NCBI RefSeq assembly: GCF_028416635.1
Contig: NZ_CP114013.1
Span: forward strand, 1,488,001 to 1,552,000
Length of the DNA stretch: 64,000 bases
Source: Baekduia alba
Lineage (GTDB): Bacteria; Actinomycetota; Thermoleophilia; Solirubrobacterales; Solirubrobacteraceae
Direction: 5' to 3'
The notes beneath the pieces were generated by a model, which did no database searches, was not told the DNA's origin, and saw nothing but the letters and a program-made list of their open reading frames with translations. Position 1 is the stretch's first letter. Each line of letters begins with the position of its first letter. Position numbers and translations under genes: made by a program. Positions 38,275 to 47,528 of this stretch are shown piece after piece.

Positions 38275-38760
38275 GTGAGCAGCGAGCGTCCCGAGCCCTC
38301 ACCCGTCGAGCGGCGCGTCGCGCGGAGCCTGGACGGCGAGGATCGTCGCGGCCGCGCGATCCCGACCGAGGAGCTGCACCGCGAGCGCACCGTCGAGAAC
38401 TACCTGCGCGGCGCGGTCATGCCGCGCTGGATGGAGCGGCTGCGCGACATCGAGACCGGCACGCGCCGCCACCGCTCCGCGCTGGCCGCCGACTACGCCT
38501 ACCTGCGCGAGCAGTGCGGCGCCGATCGCGAGCGCTTCGCGCGCGAGTGGCACGCGCTCGTCGACCGCCGGTCGTTCGCCGACGTCAACGACCTCGTCCA
38601 GGACCACAACGAGTGGTACCCGGTCGAGCGCCAGCTGCCGATGGACCCGCGCACGGGCGAGTACGTGCTGATCGCCGGCCGCCCGTACACGCGCGAGGAG
38701 CTGACGCCGGCCTGGGCGCTGGCGCAGTTCCCCGCGGACGTCGAGCTCGACGTCGACTAA
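38275..38760 (+). CDS. Conserved-looking hypothetical protein
   Basis: The 161-residue protein is charged and probably cytoplasmic: RRVARSLDGEDRRGRAIPTE, then a helical RTVENYLRGAVMPRWMERLRDIE, and a C-terminal part with VNDLVQDHNEWYPVERQLPMDP and YVLIAGRPYTREELTPAW. I do not recognise the family. The start at GTG 38275 is supported by TAACTT seven bases upstream. Its stop overlaps that of the convergent MarR gene by three bases (38757-38760). Confidence 0.65.
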   Translation: MSSERPEPSPVERRVARSLDGEDRRGRAIPTEELHRERTVENYLRGAVMPRWMERLRDIETGTRRHRSALAADYAYLREQCGADRERFAREWHALVDRRSFADVNDLVQDHNEWYPVERQLPMDPRTGEYVLIAGRPYTREELTPAWALAQFPADVELDVD

Positions 38761-39248
38761 GGCCGATGGGCGTCCCGCGCCGTGGCCGGGACCGCCGCGC
38801 ACGCCTCGGCGGCGCGCGGCGCGAAGCGGGCGAAGACGCGCGCCAGCACGGCCGCCTCGTCCTCGCTGAGGTGCGACAGGAAGCGCTCGCGCACCGCCTC
38901 GGCGTGCGCCGCCTCCGCTGCCGCGACGACCGCCCGGCCGGCGTCGGTCAGCGCCGCCTCGACCGCGCGCGAGTCCGTCTCGCACCGCCGGCGCTGGACC
39001 AGCCCGCGCCGCTCCAGCGCGTCCATGTGGCGCGACACGCGCGACAGGCTCAACCCGGTCTCGCGCGCGAGCACCGACAGCCGCGGCCAGGTCCCGCCGG
39101 CCGCGGACAGGCGCCCCAGGATCTCGAGCGTGGACAGACCGAGCCCGTGCGCGGCGTCGAGCTCGGCGTCGAGCGCGCGGGTCAGCTGCTTGTGGGTCTC
39201 GAGCAGCCCGATCCAGGCGTCGGCCTCGTGTGGGGTCCAGCCGCTCAT
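38757..39248 (-). CDS. MarR-family regulator of the MhqO/MhqD-like operon
   Basis: The 163-residue protein has the winged-helix region LSTLEILGRLSAAGGTWPRLSVLARETGLSLSRVSRHMDALERRGLVQRR (residues 38-87), with RVSRHMDALERRGLV as recognition helix and wing start. It is the last gene of a three-gene operon with a dioxygenase and a carboxylesterase, the same content as Bacillus mhqR targets, which sense quinones and electrophiles. ATG 39248 overlaps the esterase stop by four bases. The likely operator is the TTGC-N4-GCAA palindrome at 40855-40894 and 36346-36360. No obvious sensing cysteine lies near the N-terminus. Confidence 0.85.
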   Translation of the reverse strand: MSGWTPHEADAWIGLLETHKQLTRALDAELDAAHGLGLSTLEILGRLSAAGGTWPRLSVLARETGLSLSRVSRHMDALERRGLVQRRRCETDSRAVEAALTDAGRAVVAAAEAAHAEAVRERFLSHLSEDEAAVLARVFARFAPRAAEACAAVPATARDAHRP

Positions 39249-39901
39249 GCGAGCGTCCGCGCCAGCCAGCTCACCGCCGCCGGCACGTGGTGGGGGTCGA
39301 TGTGGTGTGCCGCGTCGGACTCGTGGTACTCGACGTCGATGCCGCCGGCCTCGAGCAGCGCCCGCGCGTCCTGCGCGAAGTGCACGTCCATGACCGGATC
39401 GCGGCGCCCGTGGGCGACGAACGCGCGCGTCCCGGCCGCGGCGCGGCCCGCGACGTCGGGCGTCCAGCCTTCGACCGTCGGGACGAACCCGGCGAAGGCG
39501 AGGATCCCGGCGGGCGCCGGGCGCGACCCGTCCAGGCCCAAGGCGTAGGACATGACCGAGCCCTGCGAGAAGCCGCCGAGCACCGTCTGCTCCGGCGTCA
39601 GGCCCGTCCGGTCCCACAACAGGTCGTGGAGCTCGCCGAGCATGCGCTGGCTGGCGAAGAACGTGTCCGGGTCCGGGAAGCCGACGCGCGGGACCACGTA
39701 CCAGTGCCTGCCCGGCGACCCGCCGAGCGTCAGCGGCGCGCCCGGCGTCACGACGTGCAGCCGGCGCTCGGGGTCCAGCACGTCGGCGAGCCCGAGCAGG
39801 TCGTGCTCGTCGGCGCCGCGGCCGTGATGGAGGACGAGCAGCCCGGCCGCCTCCGCGGCGGCCGGACGCTCCTGGTAGGTCAACGAGGACTTGGTGGTCA
39901 T
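39245..39901 (-). CDS. Carboxylesterase/phospholipase (MhqD-like)
   Basis: The 218-residue alpha/beta hydrolase has LLVLHHGRGADEHDLLGLADVLDP (oxyanion region), the nucleophile GGFSQGSVMSYALGL (GFSQGS), VAHGRRDPVMDVHFA with the acid Asp, and HHIDPHHVPAAVSWL with the catalytic His. These are typical of the YodD/MhqD predicted phospholipase/carboxylesterase group. With the upstream ring-cleaving dioxygenase and the downstream MarR gene it forms a coupled operon (4-base overlaps on both sides), implying a role in handling quinone-like or aromatic compounds. Confidence 0.85.
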   Translation of the reverse strand: MTTKSSLTYQERPAAAEAAGLLVLHHGRGADEHDLLGLADVLDPERRLHVVTPGAPLTLGGSPGRHWYVVPRVGFPDPDTFFASQRMLGELHDLLWDRTGLTPEQTVLGGFSQGSVMSYALGLDGSRPAPAGILAFAGFVPTVEGWTPDVAGRAAAGTRAFVAHGRRDPVMDVHFAQDARALLEAGGIDVEYHESDAAHHIDPHHVPAAVSWLARTLA

Positions 39902-40824
39902 GCGACGACCTTCGTGCGGGGGTTGACGACCGGCTGCAGCGAGCGCTCGAGCTGCGCGCGCAGGTGCTCGTGCTGCTGGGGGAGGCGGAGCTCCTCGCCG
40001 AGGTGCTCGGTGTCCTCGTCGGTCGCGAAGCCGGGGGACATGGTGGCGATCTCGAACAGCACTCCGCGCGGCTCGCGGAAGTAGATGGCGTTGAAGTAGT
40101 CGCGGTCGATGACCTCGGTCGCGTAGCCGTCGGCGGCGCGGACCCGCTCCTGCCACTTGACGTGGTCGTCGTCCTGCGACGCCCAGGCGATGTGGTGGAC
40201 CGTGCCGGCACCCGGGCGCGGCGACGACGCCGGCGCCTCGTCGTAGGCCCAGTGGAAGTGGCGCTGCTCGCCCTGGACGCGGTACTCGCCGTCACCCTCG
40301 TAGGCGAAGCCGAGGACGTCGGTGAGGACCTTCTCCTCGACGCCGTGGAACATCGAGTAGGCGCGCGCGCCCTCCAGGCCGGTGATCGCGTGCTCAGCCG
40401 GGACCTCGAGGTGGGCGGCCGGCAGCGGCGGGTTGCCGTCGTCGGCGACGACCAGCTCGAGGCCGAGCCCGTCCGGGTCGGCGACGCGCAACGTCCGCTC
40501 GGAGACACGCGTCGGGTTGGCGCCCTTGGCCTTGAGCCGCTGCTCCCAGAAGTCGATCGAGGCCGCCGACGGGACGCCGAGCTGCAGCGTGTGGATCATG
40601 CCGATCCCCGCGCGGCCAGGGGCGGCGCCGGCGAACTCGAACCAGGTGAGGATCGAGCCGGGCGCGCCGCTCTCGTCGCCGAAGTAGAGGTGGTAGGCGC
40701 TCGGATCGTCGAAGTTGACGGTCTTCTTGACGAGGCGCAGCCCGAGGACATCGGCGTAGAACGCGACGTTGGACTGCGCGTCGCCGGTGATCATGGTGAT
40801 GTGGTGGAGCCCTTCGAGTCGCAT
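39898..40824 (-). CDS. VOC-family ring-cleaving dioxygenase (MhqO-like)
   Basis: The 308-residue protein contains two vicinal-oxygen-chelate modules: GLHHITMITGDAQSNVAFYADVLGLRLVKKTVNFDDPSAYHLYFGD at the N-terminus, and GTVHHIAWASQDDDHVKWQERV with YFREPRGVLFEIATMSPGF at the C-terminus. His8/9 of module 1, HHI of module 2 and the final Glu are the expected Fe(II)/Mn ligands. MhqO/MhqA relatives open hydroquinone or catechol rings. ATG 40824 has AAGGTG seven bases upstream. It is the first gene of the MarR-controlled operon. Confidence 0.88.
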   Translation of the reverse strand: MRLEGLHHITMITGDAQSNVAFYADVLGLRLVKKTVNFDDPSAYHLYFGDESGAPGSILTWFEFAGAAPGRAGIGMIHTLQLGVPSAASIDFWEQRLKAKGANPTRVSERTLRVADPDGLGLELVVADDGNPPLPAAHLEVPAEHAITGLEGARAYSMFHGVEEKVLTDVLGFAYEGDGEYRVQGEQRHFHWAYDEAPASSPRPGAGTVHHIAWASQDDDHVKWQERVRAADGYATEVIDRDYFNAIYFREPRGVLFEIATMSPGFATDEDTEHLGEELRLPQQHEHLRAQLERSLQPVVNPRTKVVA

Positions 40825-40852
40825 CGGTGCACACCTTAGGAGTTGGAAGGAA

Positions 40853-42022
40853 GTGATTGCTCCCGCAACTATAGCAGATGATTGCGCCCGCAACAAACGC
40901 CGCGAGCACGCGGCGGTCGCGGTCATGTTCGCCGTCCACGGCGCGGTCAACGGCAGCTTCGCGACGCGCATCCCGTGGATCCGCGAGCGCCTCGGGCTGA
41001 GCGCGGGCGCGCTCGGGCTGGCGCTGCTGATGCCGGCGCTCGGCGCGCTGCTCGCGATGCCGATCACGGGCACGCTGGTCCACCGCTTCGACGGCCGGAC
41101 GGTCACGCGCGTCCTCATCGGGGGCTTCACCCTCGCGCTCGCGCTGCCGGCGCTCGCGCCGACCTTCGGCTGGCTGCTGCTGGCGATGCTCGTCTTCGGC
41201 GCCGTGGCCGGGATGGCCGACATCGCGATGAACACGCAGGGCGTCCTCGTCGAGGAGCGCGCGGGGCGCCCGGTGATGTCCGGGCTGCACGGCGTCTGGA
41301 GCCTGGGCGGGATGGCGGGCTCGGCGATCGGCGTCCTCGCCGCCCACGCCGACGCCGACGCGCGCGTGCACCTCGGCGGGATGGCGCTGGTCCTGCTGGT
41401 GGTGTCGCAGATCGCCGGCCGCGGGCTGCCGCGCGACGAGCGCGCGCCCGACCCGCCGCGCCTGGCCTGGCCGTCGCGCCCGGTGCTGCTCATCGGCCTG
41501 GTCGGCTTCTGCGCGGTCTTCGCCGAGGGCGCGAGCGCCGACTGGTGCGCGGTCTACCTGCGCGACGTCATGGGCACCAGCCCGGCGACCGCCGCCGCGG
41601 CCTACACCGGGTTCGCGTTCGCGATGGCGGCGGGTCGGCTGGTCGGCGACCGCGTGGTCGCGCGCCTGGGCGCGGTGACGAGCGTGCGCGCCGGGAGCGT
41701 CGCCGCCACCGTCGGGGCGTTGTTGGTGGTGATCGCGCGGACACCGCTGCTCGGCATCCCGGGCTTCGCGCTGATCGGCCTCGGGATCGCGATCGTCGTC
41801 CCGCTCGCGTTCGCCGCCGGCGGCCGCGCAGTCCCGCACGCGGGGCAGGGCATCGCGGCGGTCGCGACCATCGCCTACGGCGCCGGCCTCGCGGCGCCGG
41901 GCAGCATCGGCGCGATCGCGCAACTGTCCTCGCTGCCCTCCGCGTTCGTGGTCGTCGCCGTGCTGACCGCGCTCTTCGGGCTCGGCGCCGGCGCGCTTGC
42001 GCGCGCGTCCCCGGAACGCTAG
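40853..42022 (+). CDS. MFS transporter (YbjJ/Fsr-like)
   Basis: This 389-residue carrier has about 12 hydrophobic segments, beginning AVAVMFAVHGAVNGSFATRIPWIRERLGLS and including GMADIAMNTQGVLVEERAGRPVMSGLHGVWSLGGM, the pattern of YbjJ-like major facilitator proteins. The substrate is unknown. The start is uncertain: GTG 40853 follows AGGAG (40840-40844) and gives the cytoplasmic leader expected before helix 1, but it lies across the MarR operators; ATG 40925 would cut into the first helix. If the operators matter for it, this exporter belongs to the same response as the divergent operon. Confidence 0.82.
   Translation: MIAPATIADDCARNKRREHAAVAVMFAVHGAVNGSFATRIPWIRERLGLSAGALGLALLMPALGALLAMPITGTLVHRFDGRTVTRVLIGGFTLALALPALAPTFGWLLLAMLVFGAVAGMADIAMNTQGVLVEERAGRPVMSGLHGVWSLGGMAGSAIGVLAAHADADARVHLGGMALVLLVVSQIAGRGLPRDERAPDPPRLAWPSRPVLLIGLVGFCAVFAEGASADWCAVYLRDVMGTSPATAAAAYTGFAFAMAAGRLVGDRVVARLGAVTSVRAGSVAATVGALLVVIARTPLLGIPGFALIGLGIAIVVPLAFAAGGRAVPHAGQGIAAVATIAYGAGLAAPGSIGAIAQLSSLPSAFVVVAVLTALFGLGAGALARASPER
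40855..40869. promoter_or_regulatory. MarR-type operator A
   Basis: GATTGCTCCCGCAAC, with the core TTGC-N4-GCAA, lies just downstream of the dioxygenase -10 box, over the expected transcription start. Confidence 0.65.
40868..40896 (-). promoter_or_regulatory. Promoter of the MhqO-like operon with operator B
   Basis: On the minus strand TTGTTG (40891-40896), 17 bases, TATAGT (40868-40873). Operator B, GATTGCGCCCGCAAC (40880-40894), fills the spacer and overlaps the -35. Operators A and B start 25 bases apart, so a repressor could block both promoter and start site. Confidence 0.65.
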
Positions 42023-42034
42023 GCCGACGCGGCG

Positions 42035-42065
42035 GGCGGAGTCAGCGTCACGCGCTGACCCCGCC
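42035..42065. terminator. Bidirectional terminator hairpin between convergent genes
   Basis: GGCGG-A-GTCAGCG pairs with CGCTGAC-C-CCGCC around a 5-base loop: 12 base pairs with one A/C mismatch. It sits between the stops of the MFS gene (42022) and the HAD phosphatase (42093), and can serve both strands. Confidence 0.65.
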
Positions 42066-42092
42066 CCGTCGCCGCAGGTCCTACATCTTGCT

Positions 42093-42959
42093 CTAGGGCA
42101 GGAAGTAGAACGGGTTGGGCAGCTTGAACGCGACGTCGGCGTGGCCGCCGGCGAGGTCGCTGTACTGGTCGCCCACCGAGGCGACGATGTGGTAGCCCTG
42201 CTGCTCGATCTGCGTGCGGGCGCCCGTCTTGTACTGGACGGTCGTGCCGGTGAAGCCGGCCGGCTTGAGGAACGCCTGGCCCCAGTCGGCGAAGCCCTCG
42301 CGCTTGAGGTTGTCCTCGGTCGGCGCGCGCTGGGCCTCGGGACGGCCGGTGATGAAGAACGGCGTGATGCCCTTGGACTTGGCCAGGTTGTAGAGGTCGA
42401 GCGACGGCTTGATCGCGACGCCGATCTCGTCGGTCGCCTCGGCCTGGGACTTCGGGCCGTAGACGAACCCGTCGGCGACGATGGCCGAGTAGTTGGACAA
42501 GGCGGTCTCGTCGACGTCGAAGACGATCGCGAGCTTCTTGTTCCACCACTTGCCGCCGTGGTCGCCGCCCTGGCCACCGCCGCCGTTGTGCGACGCTCGT
42601 GCGACGCTGCGGGCCTTGGAGGCGTGCTTGGCCGTGGCGGCCTTCCACTGGTGCCAGTCGTTGGTGATGTACTTGACGGCGAGCGCGTCGACCTGCCCGA
42701 GCTCGGTGTCGTAGACGCCCGAGTCGTGGAAGTTGGTCAGCGCGGCCTTGAGGTCGCCCGCGTTGTAGGACGTCGGCGAGCCGAGGTAGGGCAGGCCGCC
42801 GCCGCCGTCGTTCAGCTCGATCATCGGCGTGGCGCCGATCTTCGTCAGGACCGGCGTGGGCGCCGGGATCTTGGTCGCGTCGTCCTGGGCCGACGCGAGC
42901 GGCGCGCCGGCGACCGCGAGGCCGGCCAGCGCGAGGATGAGAGCAAGAAGGCGTTTCAT
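42093..42959 (-). CDS. Secreted HAD-family acid phosphatase (class B/C-like)
   Basis: The 288-residue protein has a signal peptide (MKRLLALILALAGLAVAGAPLASA). Its HAD nucleophile motif AIVFDVDETALSNYS (DxDET) is characteristic of secreted class B/C acid phosphatases, followed by TPFFITGRPEAQR (motif II) and VASVGDQYSDLAGG (motif IV). An inserted Gly-rich loop NGGGGQGGDHGGKW precedes the motif. It probably releases phosphate from organic phosphates outside the cell. ATG 42971 (four residues more) is an alternative start. It is separated from the MFS gene by a shared terminator. Confidence 0.85.
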   Translation of the reverse strand: MKRLLALILALAGLAVAGAPLASAQDDATKIPAPTPVLTKIGATPMIELNDGGGGLPYLGSPTSYNAGDLKAALTNFHDSGVYDTELGQVDALAVKYITNDWHQWKAATAKHASKARSVARASHNGGGGQGGDHGGKWWNKKLAIVFDVDETALSNYSAIVADGFVYGPKSQAEATDEIGVAIKPSLDLYNLAKSKGITPFFITGRPEAQRAPTEDNLKREGFADWGQAFLKPAGFTGTTVQYKTGARTQIEQQGYHIVASVGDQYSDLAGGHADVAFKLPNPFYFLP

Positions 42960-42977
42960 GATGGCTCTCATGTCCCC

Positions 42978-43067
42978 ATGACGACAGAAGCTCAACCCCG
43001 CCACCGCCACGTCGTCCCCCTCGCCGGCAACGAGCGGCTGGCGCGGCAGCGTTCCCGCCGCGCCTGA
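42978..43067 (+). CDS. Possible 29-codon small ORF
   Basis: ATG 42978 to TGA 43065-43067 encodes TEAQPRHRHVVPLAGNERLA and an arginine-rich end. It lies in the 128-base gap between two leftward genes. There is no promoter or clear ribosome site, and it overlaps the phosphatase leader on the other strand. I list it only because nothing else explains the gap. Confidence 0.15.
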   Translation: MTTEAQPRHRHVVPLAGNERLARQRSRRA

Positions 43068-43087
43068 CCGCTCGTCGCCGGCGCGGC

Positions 43088-44224
43088 CTACTCGACGCCC
43101 GCGGCCTTGCAGGCCGCGGCGTACTTGCTGGTGCAGATCTCCGACGCCTTCAGGAAGTCGTCGGCGATGATCGTGTCCTTGATGTTGTCCTTGGTCACGG
43201 CCGTGGGCGCGAGCAGGACGGACGGGATCTGGCCGGCGTCGTTGTCGGTCTTGGCGTTGACGAGCCCGGACGGCACCGGCTTGCCCTGCGCGAGCGCCAC
43301 GGCGATCTGCGCCGACGTCTCGGCCTGCTTCTTGATCGCGAGGTAGATCGTCATGTACTGCTCGCCGACGAGGATGCGCTGGATGGCGGCGACCTCGGAG
43401 TCCTGGCCGGTCGTCGGCAGGGACTTGGGGTCGATGCCGTTGCCCTTCATCGCGGCGATCGCGCCGGAGGCCATGCCGTCGTTGGCGCTGTAGACGCCGA
43501 CGACGTTGCCCTTGCCCAGCGCGGTGATCGCCTGCTCCATCTCCCGCTGCGCCTTGTCGGGCGACCAGTCCGGCGTGTCGTACTCCTTGCCGATCTTGAC
43601 CTGCGCGGTGTCGAGGACGGAGTGCGCGCCCTTCTTGTAGTCCCCGGCGCTCGGGTCGGTCGGCGAGCCGTTGATCATGACCACCGACTTGCCCTTGCCC
43701 TTCGCGCCGATCTTGTCGACCAGCGTCTGGGCCTGGAGCTTGCCGACCTTCACGTTGTCGAAGGACACGTAGTAGCTGATCGGCGCGCCGGTGATCAGGC
43801 GGTCGTAGGCGATGACCGGGATGCCGGCCGCCTTGGCGCGGTTGACGGTCGCGACCGCGGCCTTGGCGTCGACCGCGTCGAGCACGAGGACCTTGGCGCC
43901 CTTGGTGATCGCCGCCTCGGCCTGCTGCTGCTGGCGGACCGGATCCTGGTTGGCGTTGGCGTAGTCGATCTTGCAGTCCGGGCACAGGGCCTGGACCTTG
44001 GCGACGAAGCTCGGGCGGTCGTGCAGCTCGTAGCGCGTGGTCTTGGTCTCGGGCAGCAGGAGGGCGATCGAGCCGCCCTTGCCGCCGCTGGCGGCGGCGG
44101 TCGACGCGGCGGCGGTGGTGGTGCCGCTGGAGTTGTTGTCGTCGTCGCTGCCGCAGGCGGCCAGGCCCGCCGTGGCGGCCACGCAGAAGAGCGCGGCGAG
44201 CGCGCGCCTCGGGGTCGGGATCAT
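43088..44224 (-). CDS. Sugar ABC transporter substrate-binding lipoprotein
   Basis: The 378-residue protein has a lipoprotein signal ending TAGLAACGSD (lipobox cysteine near residue 25) and a Thr/Ala linker. The periplasmic-binding-protein fold of the xylose/ribose class follows: SIALLLPETKTTRYELHDRP, VLVLDAVDAKAAVATVNRAKAAGIPVIAYDR, VYSANDGMASGAIAAMKG and GQDSEVAAIQRILVGEQYMTIYL, which match XylF-like proteins. GGAGGAG lies a few bases before ATG 44224, which overlaps the ROK kinase stop. No ABC permease or ATPase gene is adjacent, so its partners are elsewhere or lost. Confidence 0.88.
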   Translation of the reverse strand: MIPTPRRALAALFCVAATAGLAACGSDDDNNSSGTTTAAASTAAASGGKGGSIALLLPETKTTRYELHDRPSFVAKVQALCPDCKIDYANANQDPVRQQQQAEAAITKGAKVLVLDAVDAKAAVATVNRAKAAGIPVIAYDRLITGAPISYYVSFDNVKVGKLQAQTLVDKIGAKGKGKSVVMINGSPTDPSAGDYKKGAHSVLDTAQVKIGKEYDTPDWSPDKAQREMEQAITALGKGNVVGVYSANDGMASGAIAAMKGNGIDPKSLPTTGQDSEVAAIQRILVGEQYMTIYLAIKKQAETSAQIAVALAQGKPVPSGLVNAKTDNDAGQIPSVLLAPTAVTKDNIKDTIIADDFLKASEICTSKYAAACKAAGVE

Positions 44225-45213
44225 CGTGCTGCTCCTCCTCGATGGATCAGGGTGGGGGCGGTGGTGGTCGGGACGGTGGTGTGGGCGTCGATGGCGCGCG
44301 CGATCGCTCCGCGCAGCGCGGCGTCGTTGACGAAGCGCGCGGCGACGACCTCGGGCGGGAAGGGCGCGGCCTGGGCGACGCGGCGGCGCAGCGCGCCCAG
44401 GACGAGCGCAGCGCTGTTCATCATGCCGCCGCCGACCGCGATGCGAGCCGGGTCGAGCAGCACGGCGAGGTTCGCGACGTGCACGGCGAGCTCGTCGAGC
44501 GTGTCGGCGACCAGCGCGGCGGCGTCGGGATCGCCGCCGCCGCGTGCGCGCTCCAGGACGTCGGCGGCGGTGAGGGCGCCGGCGCCCAGCAGCGCGCTGC
44601 CGCGCTCGCCCAGCGCGCGCCCGCCCGCGTGCTCCTCCAGCGGCGCGTGCCCGTCGGAGGCGCCGTGCTCGTCGCCGACGCCGCGCAGCGCGTAGCCGAT
44701 CTCGCCGGCCGCGCCGTTGGCGCCGGCCAGCACGCGGCCGCCGACGACGATGCCGGCGCCGAGCCCGGTGCCCACGTTGAGGAACACGCCGGGATCGGCG
44801 TCGCGCAGCGCGCCCCAGCGCGCCTCGGCGAGCGTCGCGGCCTTGACGTCGGTCTCGGTGACGACCTGCCGCGGGTCGAGGTCGAGGCCGTCCTGGATCC
44901 GGGTTGCGAGCGGGAGGTCCTGCCAGCCGGGGACGTTGGGCGCCAGCAGGATGCGGTCGTCGAGGACGATGCCGGGGGAGGCGGCGCCGGCGGCGACCAG
45001 GCGCCCGCCCGTGTCCGACGCGGTGGCGTCGCGCAGCGCGCGGGCCGCGGCCAGCGCGCGCTCGACGGCCTGCTCAGCGCCGCCGGCCGCGTCGGTGTCG
45101 AGGCGCTGGGAGCGCAGGGCGTCGCCGCCGAGCGTGGCGGTCGCGACGTCGAGCTTGGTGCCGCCGAAGTCGATGGCGAGGACGAAGTCCGGAGAGGCGG
45201 AAGGAACCTTCAT
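44221..45213 (-). CDS. ROK-family sugar kinase
   Basis: The 330-residue protein has the ATP-binding VLAIDFGGTKLDVA (DxGGTK) at residues 12-22, PGIVLDDRILLAPNVPGW, the catalytic-base region ETDVKAATLAEARWG, FLNVGTGLGAGIVV and a degenerate zinc-loop region. The usual CxCGxxGCxE zinc motif of ROK kinases is not present, and the catalytic Asp position reads TDVKA rather than NDxNA. It overlaps the binding-protein gene by four bases and is divergent from a ROK regulator, suggesting phosphorylation of an imported sugar. Substrate unknown. Confidence 0.85.
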   Translation of the reverse strand: MKVPSASPDFVLAIDFGGTKLDVATATLGGDALRSQRLDTDAAGGAEQAVERALAAARALRDATASDTGGRLVAAGAASPGIVLDDRILLAPNVPGWQDLPLATRIQDGLDLDPRQVVTETDVKAATLAEARWGALRDADPGVFLNVGTGLGAGIVVGGRVLAGANGAAGEIGYALRGVGDEHGASDGHAPLEEHAGGRALGERGSALLGAGALTAADVLERARGGGDPDAAALVADTLDELAVHVANLAVLLDPARIAVGGGMMNSAALVLGALRRRVAQAAPFPPEVVAARFVNDAALRGAIARAIDAHTTVPTTTAPTLIHRGGAAR

Positions 45214-45227
45214 GAGCTAAGAAAAGA

Positions 45228-45257
45228 AACCTACTTTCCGAATTGCGACCGCGTCAA
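45228..45257 (-). promoter_or_regulatory. Promoter of the ROK kinase/binding-protein operon
   Basis: On the minus strand TTGACG (45252-45257), 18 bases, TAGGTT (45228-45233). Expected start lies about eight bases from ATG 45213. CTTTCCGAA (45234-45242) and TTCGGGAAG (45263-45271) form an imperfect inverted repeat flanking the spacer, a candidate ROK operator. Confidence 0.5.
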
Positions 45258-45305
45258 GGCCTTTCGGGAAGAACGTTGTCGAACGCCGTGTACGCTTTGC
45301 GCCCG

Positions 45306-46517
45306 ATGGCGGCCGACGAGCACTTGCGTCCGGGACGTCCGCGGCTGCTGCGGGCGATCAACGAGCGTGCGGTCCTGGAGCGGCTGCGGGCCGCCGGCCC
45401 CGCGTCGCGCTCCGAGCTCGCCGCGGCGACCGGCGTCTCCAAGCCGACCGTCGGCCAGGCGCTCGGCAACCTCGAGCGCGCCGGGCTGGTCCGGCCGGCC
45501 GGGCAGCGCGTCGGCGAGCGCGGCCGCAGCGCGTTGTTGTATGAGTTGGATCCGACCGCGGCGTACGTCGCCGGCGTGGACGTCGGCCGGTCGTGGATCC
45601 GCGTCGCGGTCGCCGACCTGGGCGGCGAGGTCGTCGGCCGGCGCGACGAGCGCAACCGCGCGCGGTCCGCCGGCGCGCTGGTCGAGCGCGTGCGCGGGCT
45701 GGCCCACGAGGTCGTCGCCGAGGCCGGCGTCGCCTGGGACGCCGTGGTCCACACGGTCGTCGGCTCGCCGGGCGTGCTCGATCCCGAGACCGGCCGGCTG
45801 CGCTATGCGCCCAACCTGCCCGGCTGGGGCCGCGCCGGGCTGGTCGACGAGCTGCGCGACGCGCTCACGCCGTCGCTGGCGATCGACAACGACACCAACC
45901 TGGCCGCGCTGGGCGAGCGCGCCTACGGCCGCGGCCGCGAGGTGGCCGACTTCGTGTACCTGTCGATCGGGACCGGCGTCGGCATGGGCATCGTGGTCGG
46001 CGGCGAGCTGCACCGCGGCGCGCGCGGCGCGGCCGGCGAGGTCGGCTTCCTGCCGCTGGCGGGCGGCGGCCTGGGCGCCGGCGCGCCCGGCGGCTCGCGC
46101 GGCGCGCTGGAGGAGGCCGCGGCGGCGGGCGGCCTGATCCGGACCGGGCGTGAGATGGGCATGACCGGGGCGGTGACCGCCGAGCGGATCTTCAACGCGG
46201 CGCAGGCCGGCGACGCGACCGCGGTGGCGACCGTCGAGCGCGAGGCCGAGCGGCTCGCCGTCGTGGTGGCCGCGGTCGCGGCGATCGTCGACCCCGAGGT
46301 CGTCATCCTCGGCGGCGGCATCGGCGCCAACGCCGACCTGCTGCTCCCGCGCCTGGAGCACGCCGTCGCGGAGCTGACGCCGCTGCGCCCGCCGGTCGTC
46401 CTCTCGACGCTCGGCGCCGACGCGATCGTGCTCGGCGCCATCGCGACCGCGCTCGACGCCGCCCGCGACCTCGTCTTCACCGAGCGCGCGGGCGACGGGC
46501 GGATGGTCGCGCCGTAG
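45306..46517 (+). CDS. ROK-family transcriptional regulator (NagC/XylR type)
   Basis: The 403-residue protein joins an N-terminal winged helix (RLRAAGPASRSELAAATGVSKPTVGQALGNLERAGLVRP, residues 26-64) to a ROK sugar-binding domain with YVAGVDVGRSWIRVAVADLGG, AIDNDTNLAALGERAYGRG and FVYLSIGTGVGMGIVVGGELHRGARGAAGE. The zinc cysteine cluster of ROK proteins is replaced by GLGAGAPGGSRG, so metal binding is probably lost. TACGCT lies nine bases before the ATG. It probably represses the divergent kinase/binding-protein operon until a sugar binds. Confidence 0.9.
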   Translation: MAADEHLRPGRPRLLRAINERAVLERLRAAGPASRSELAAATGVSKPTVGQALGNLERAGLVRPAGQRVGERGRSALLYELDPTAAYVAGVDVGRSWIRVAVADLGGEVVGRRDERNRARSAGALVERVRGLAHEVVAEAGVAWDAVVHTVVGSPGVLDPETGRLRYAPNLPGWGRAGLVDELRDALTPSLAIDNDTNLAALGERAYGRGREVADFVYLSIGTGVGMGIVVGGELHRGARGAAGEVGFLPLAGGGLGAGAPGGSRGALEEAAAAGGLIRTGREMGMTGAVTAERIFNAAQAGDATAVATVEREAERLAVVVAAVAAIVDPEVVILGGGIGANADLLLPRLEHAVAELTPLRPPVVLSTLGADAIVLGAIATALDAARDLVFTERAGDGRMVAP

Positions 46518-46526
46518 GCTGGAGGG

Positions 46527-47527
<1,001 letters not shown>

Positions 47528-47528
<1 letters not shown>

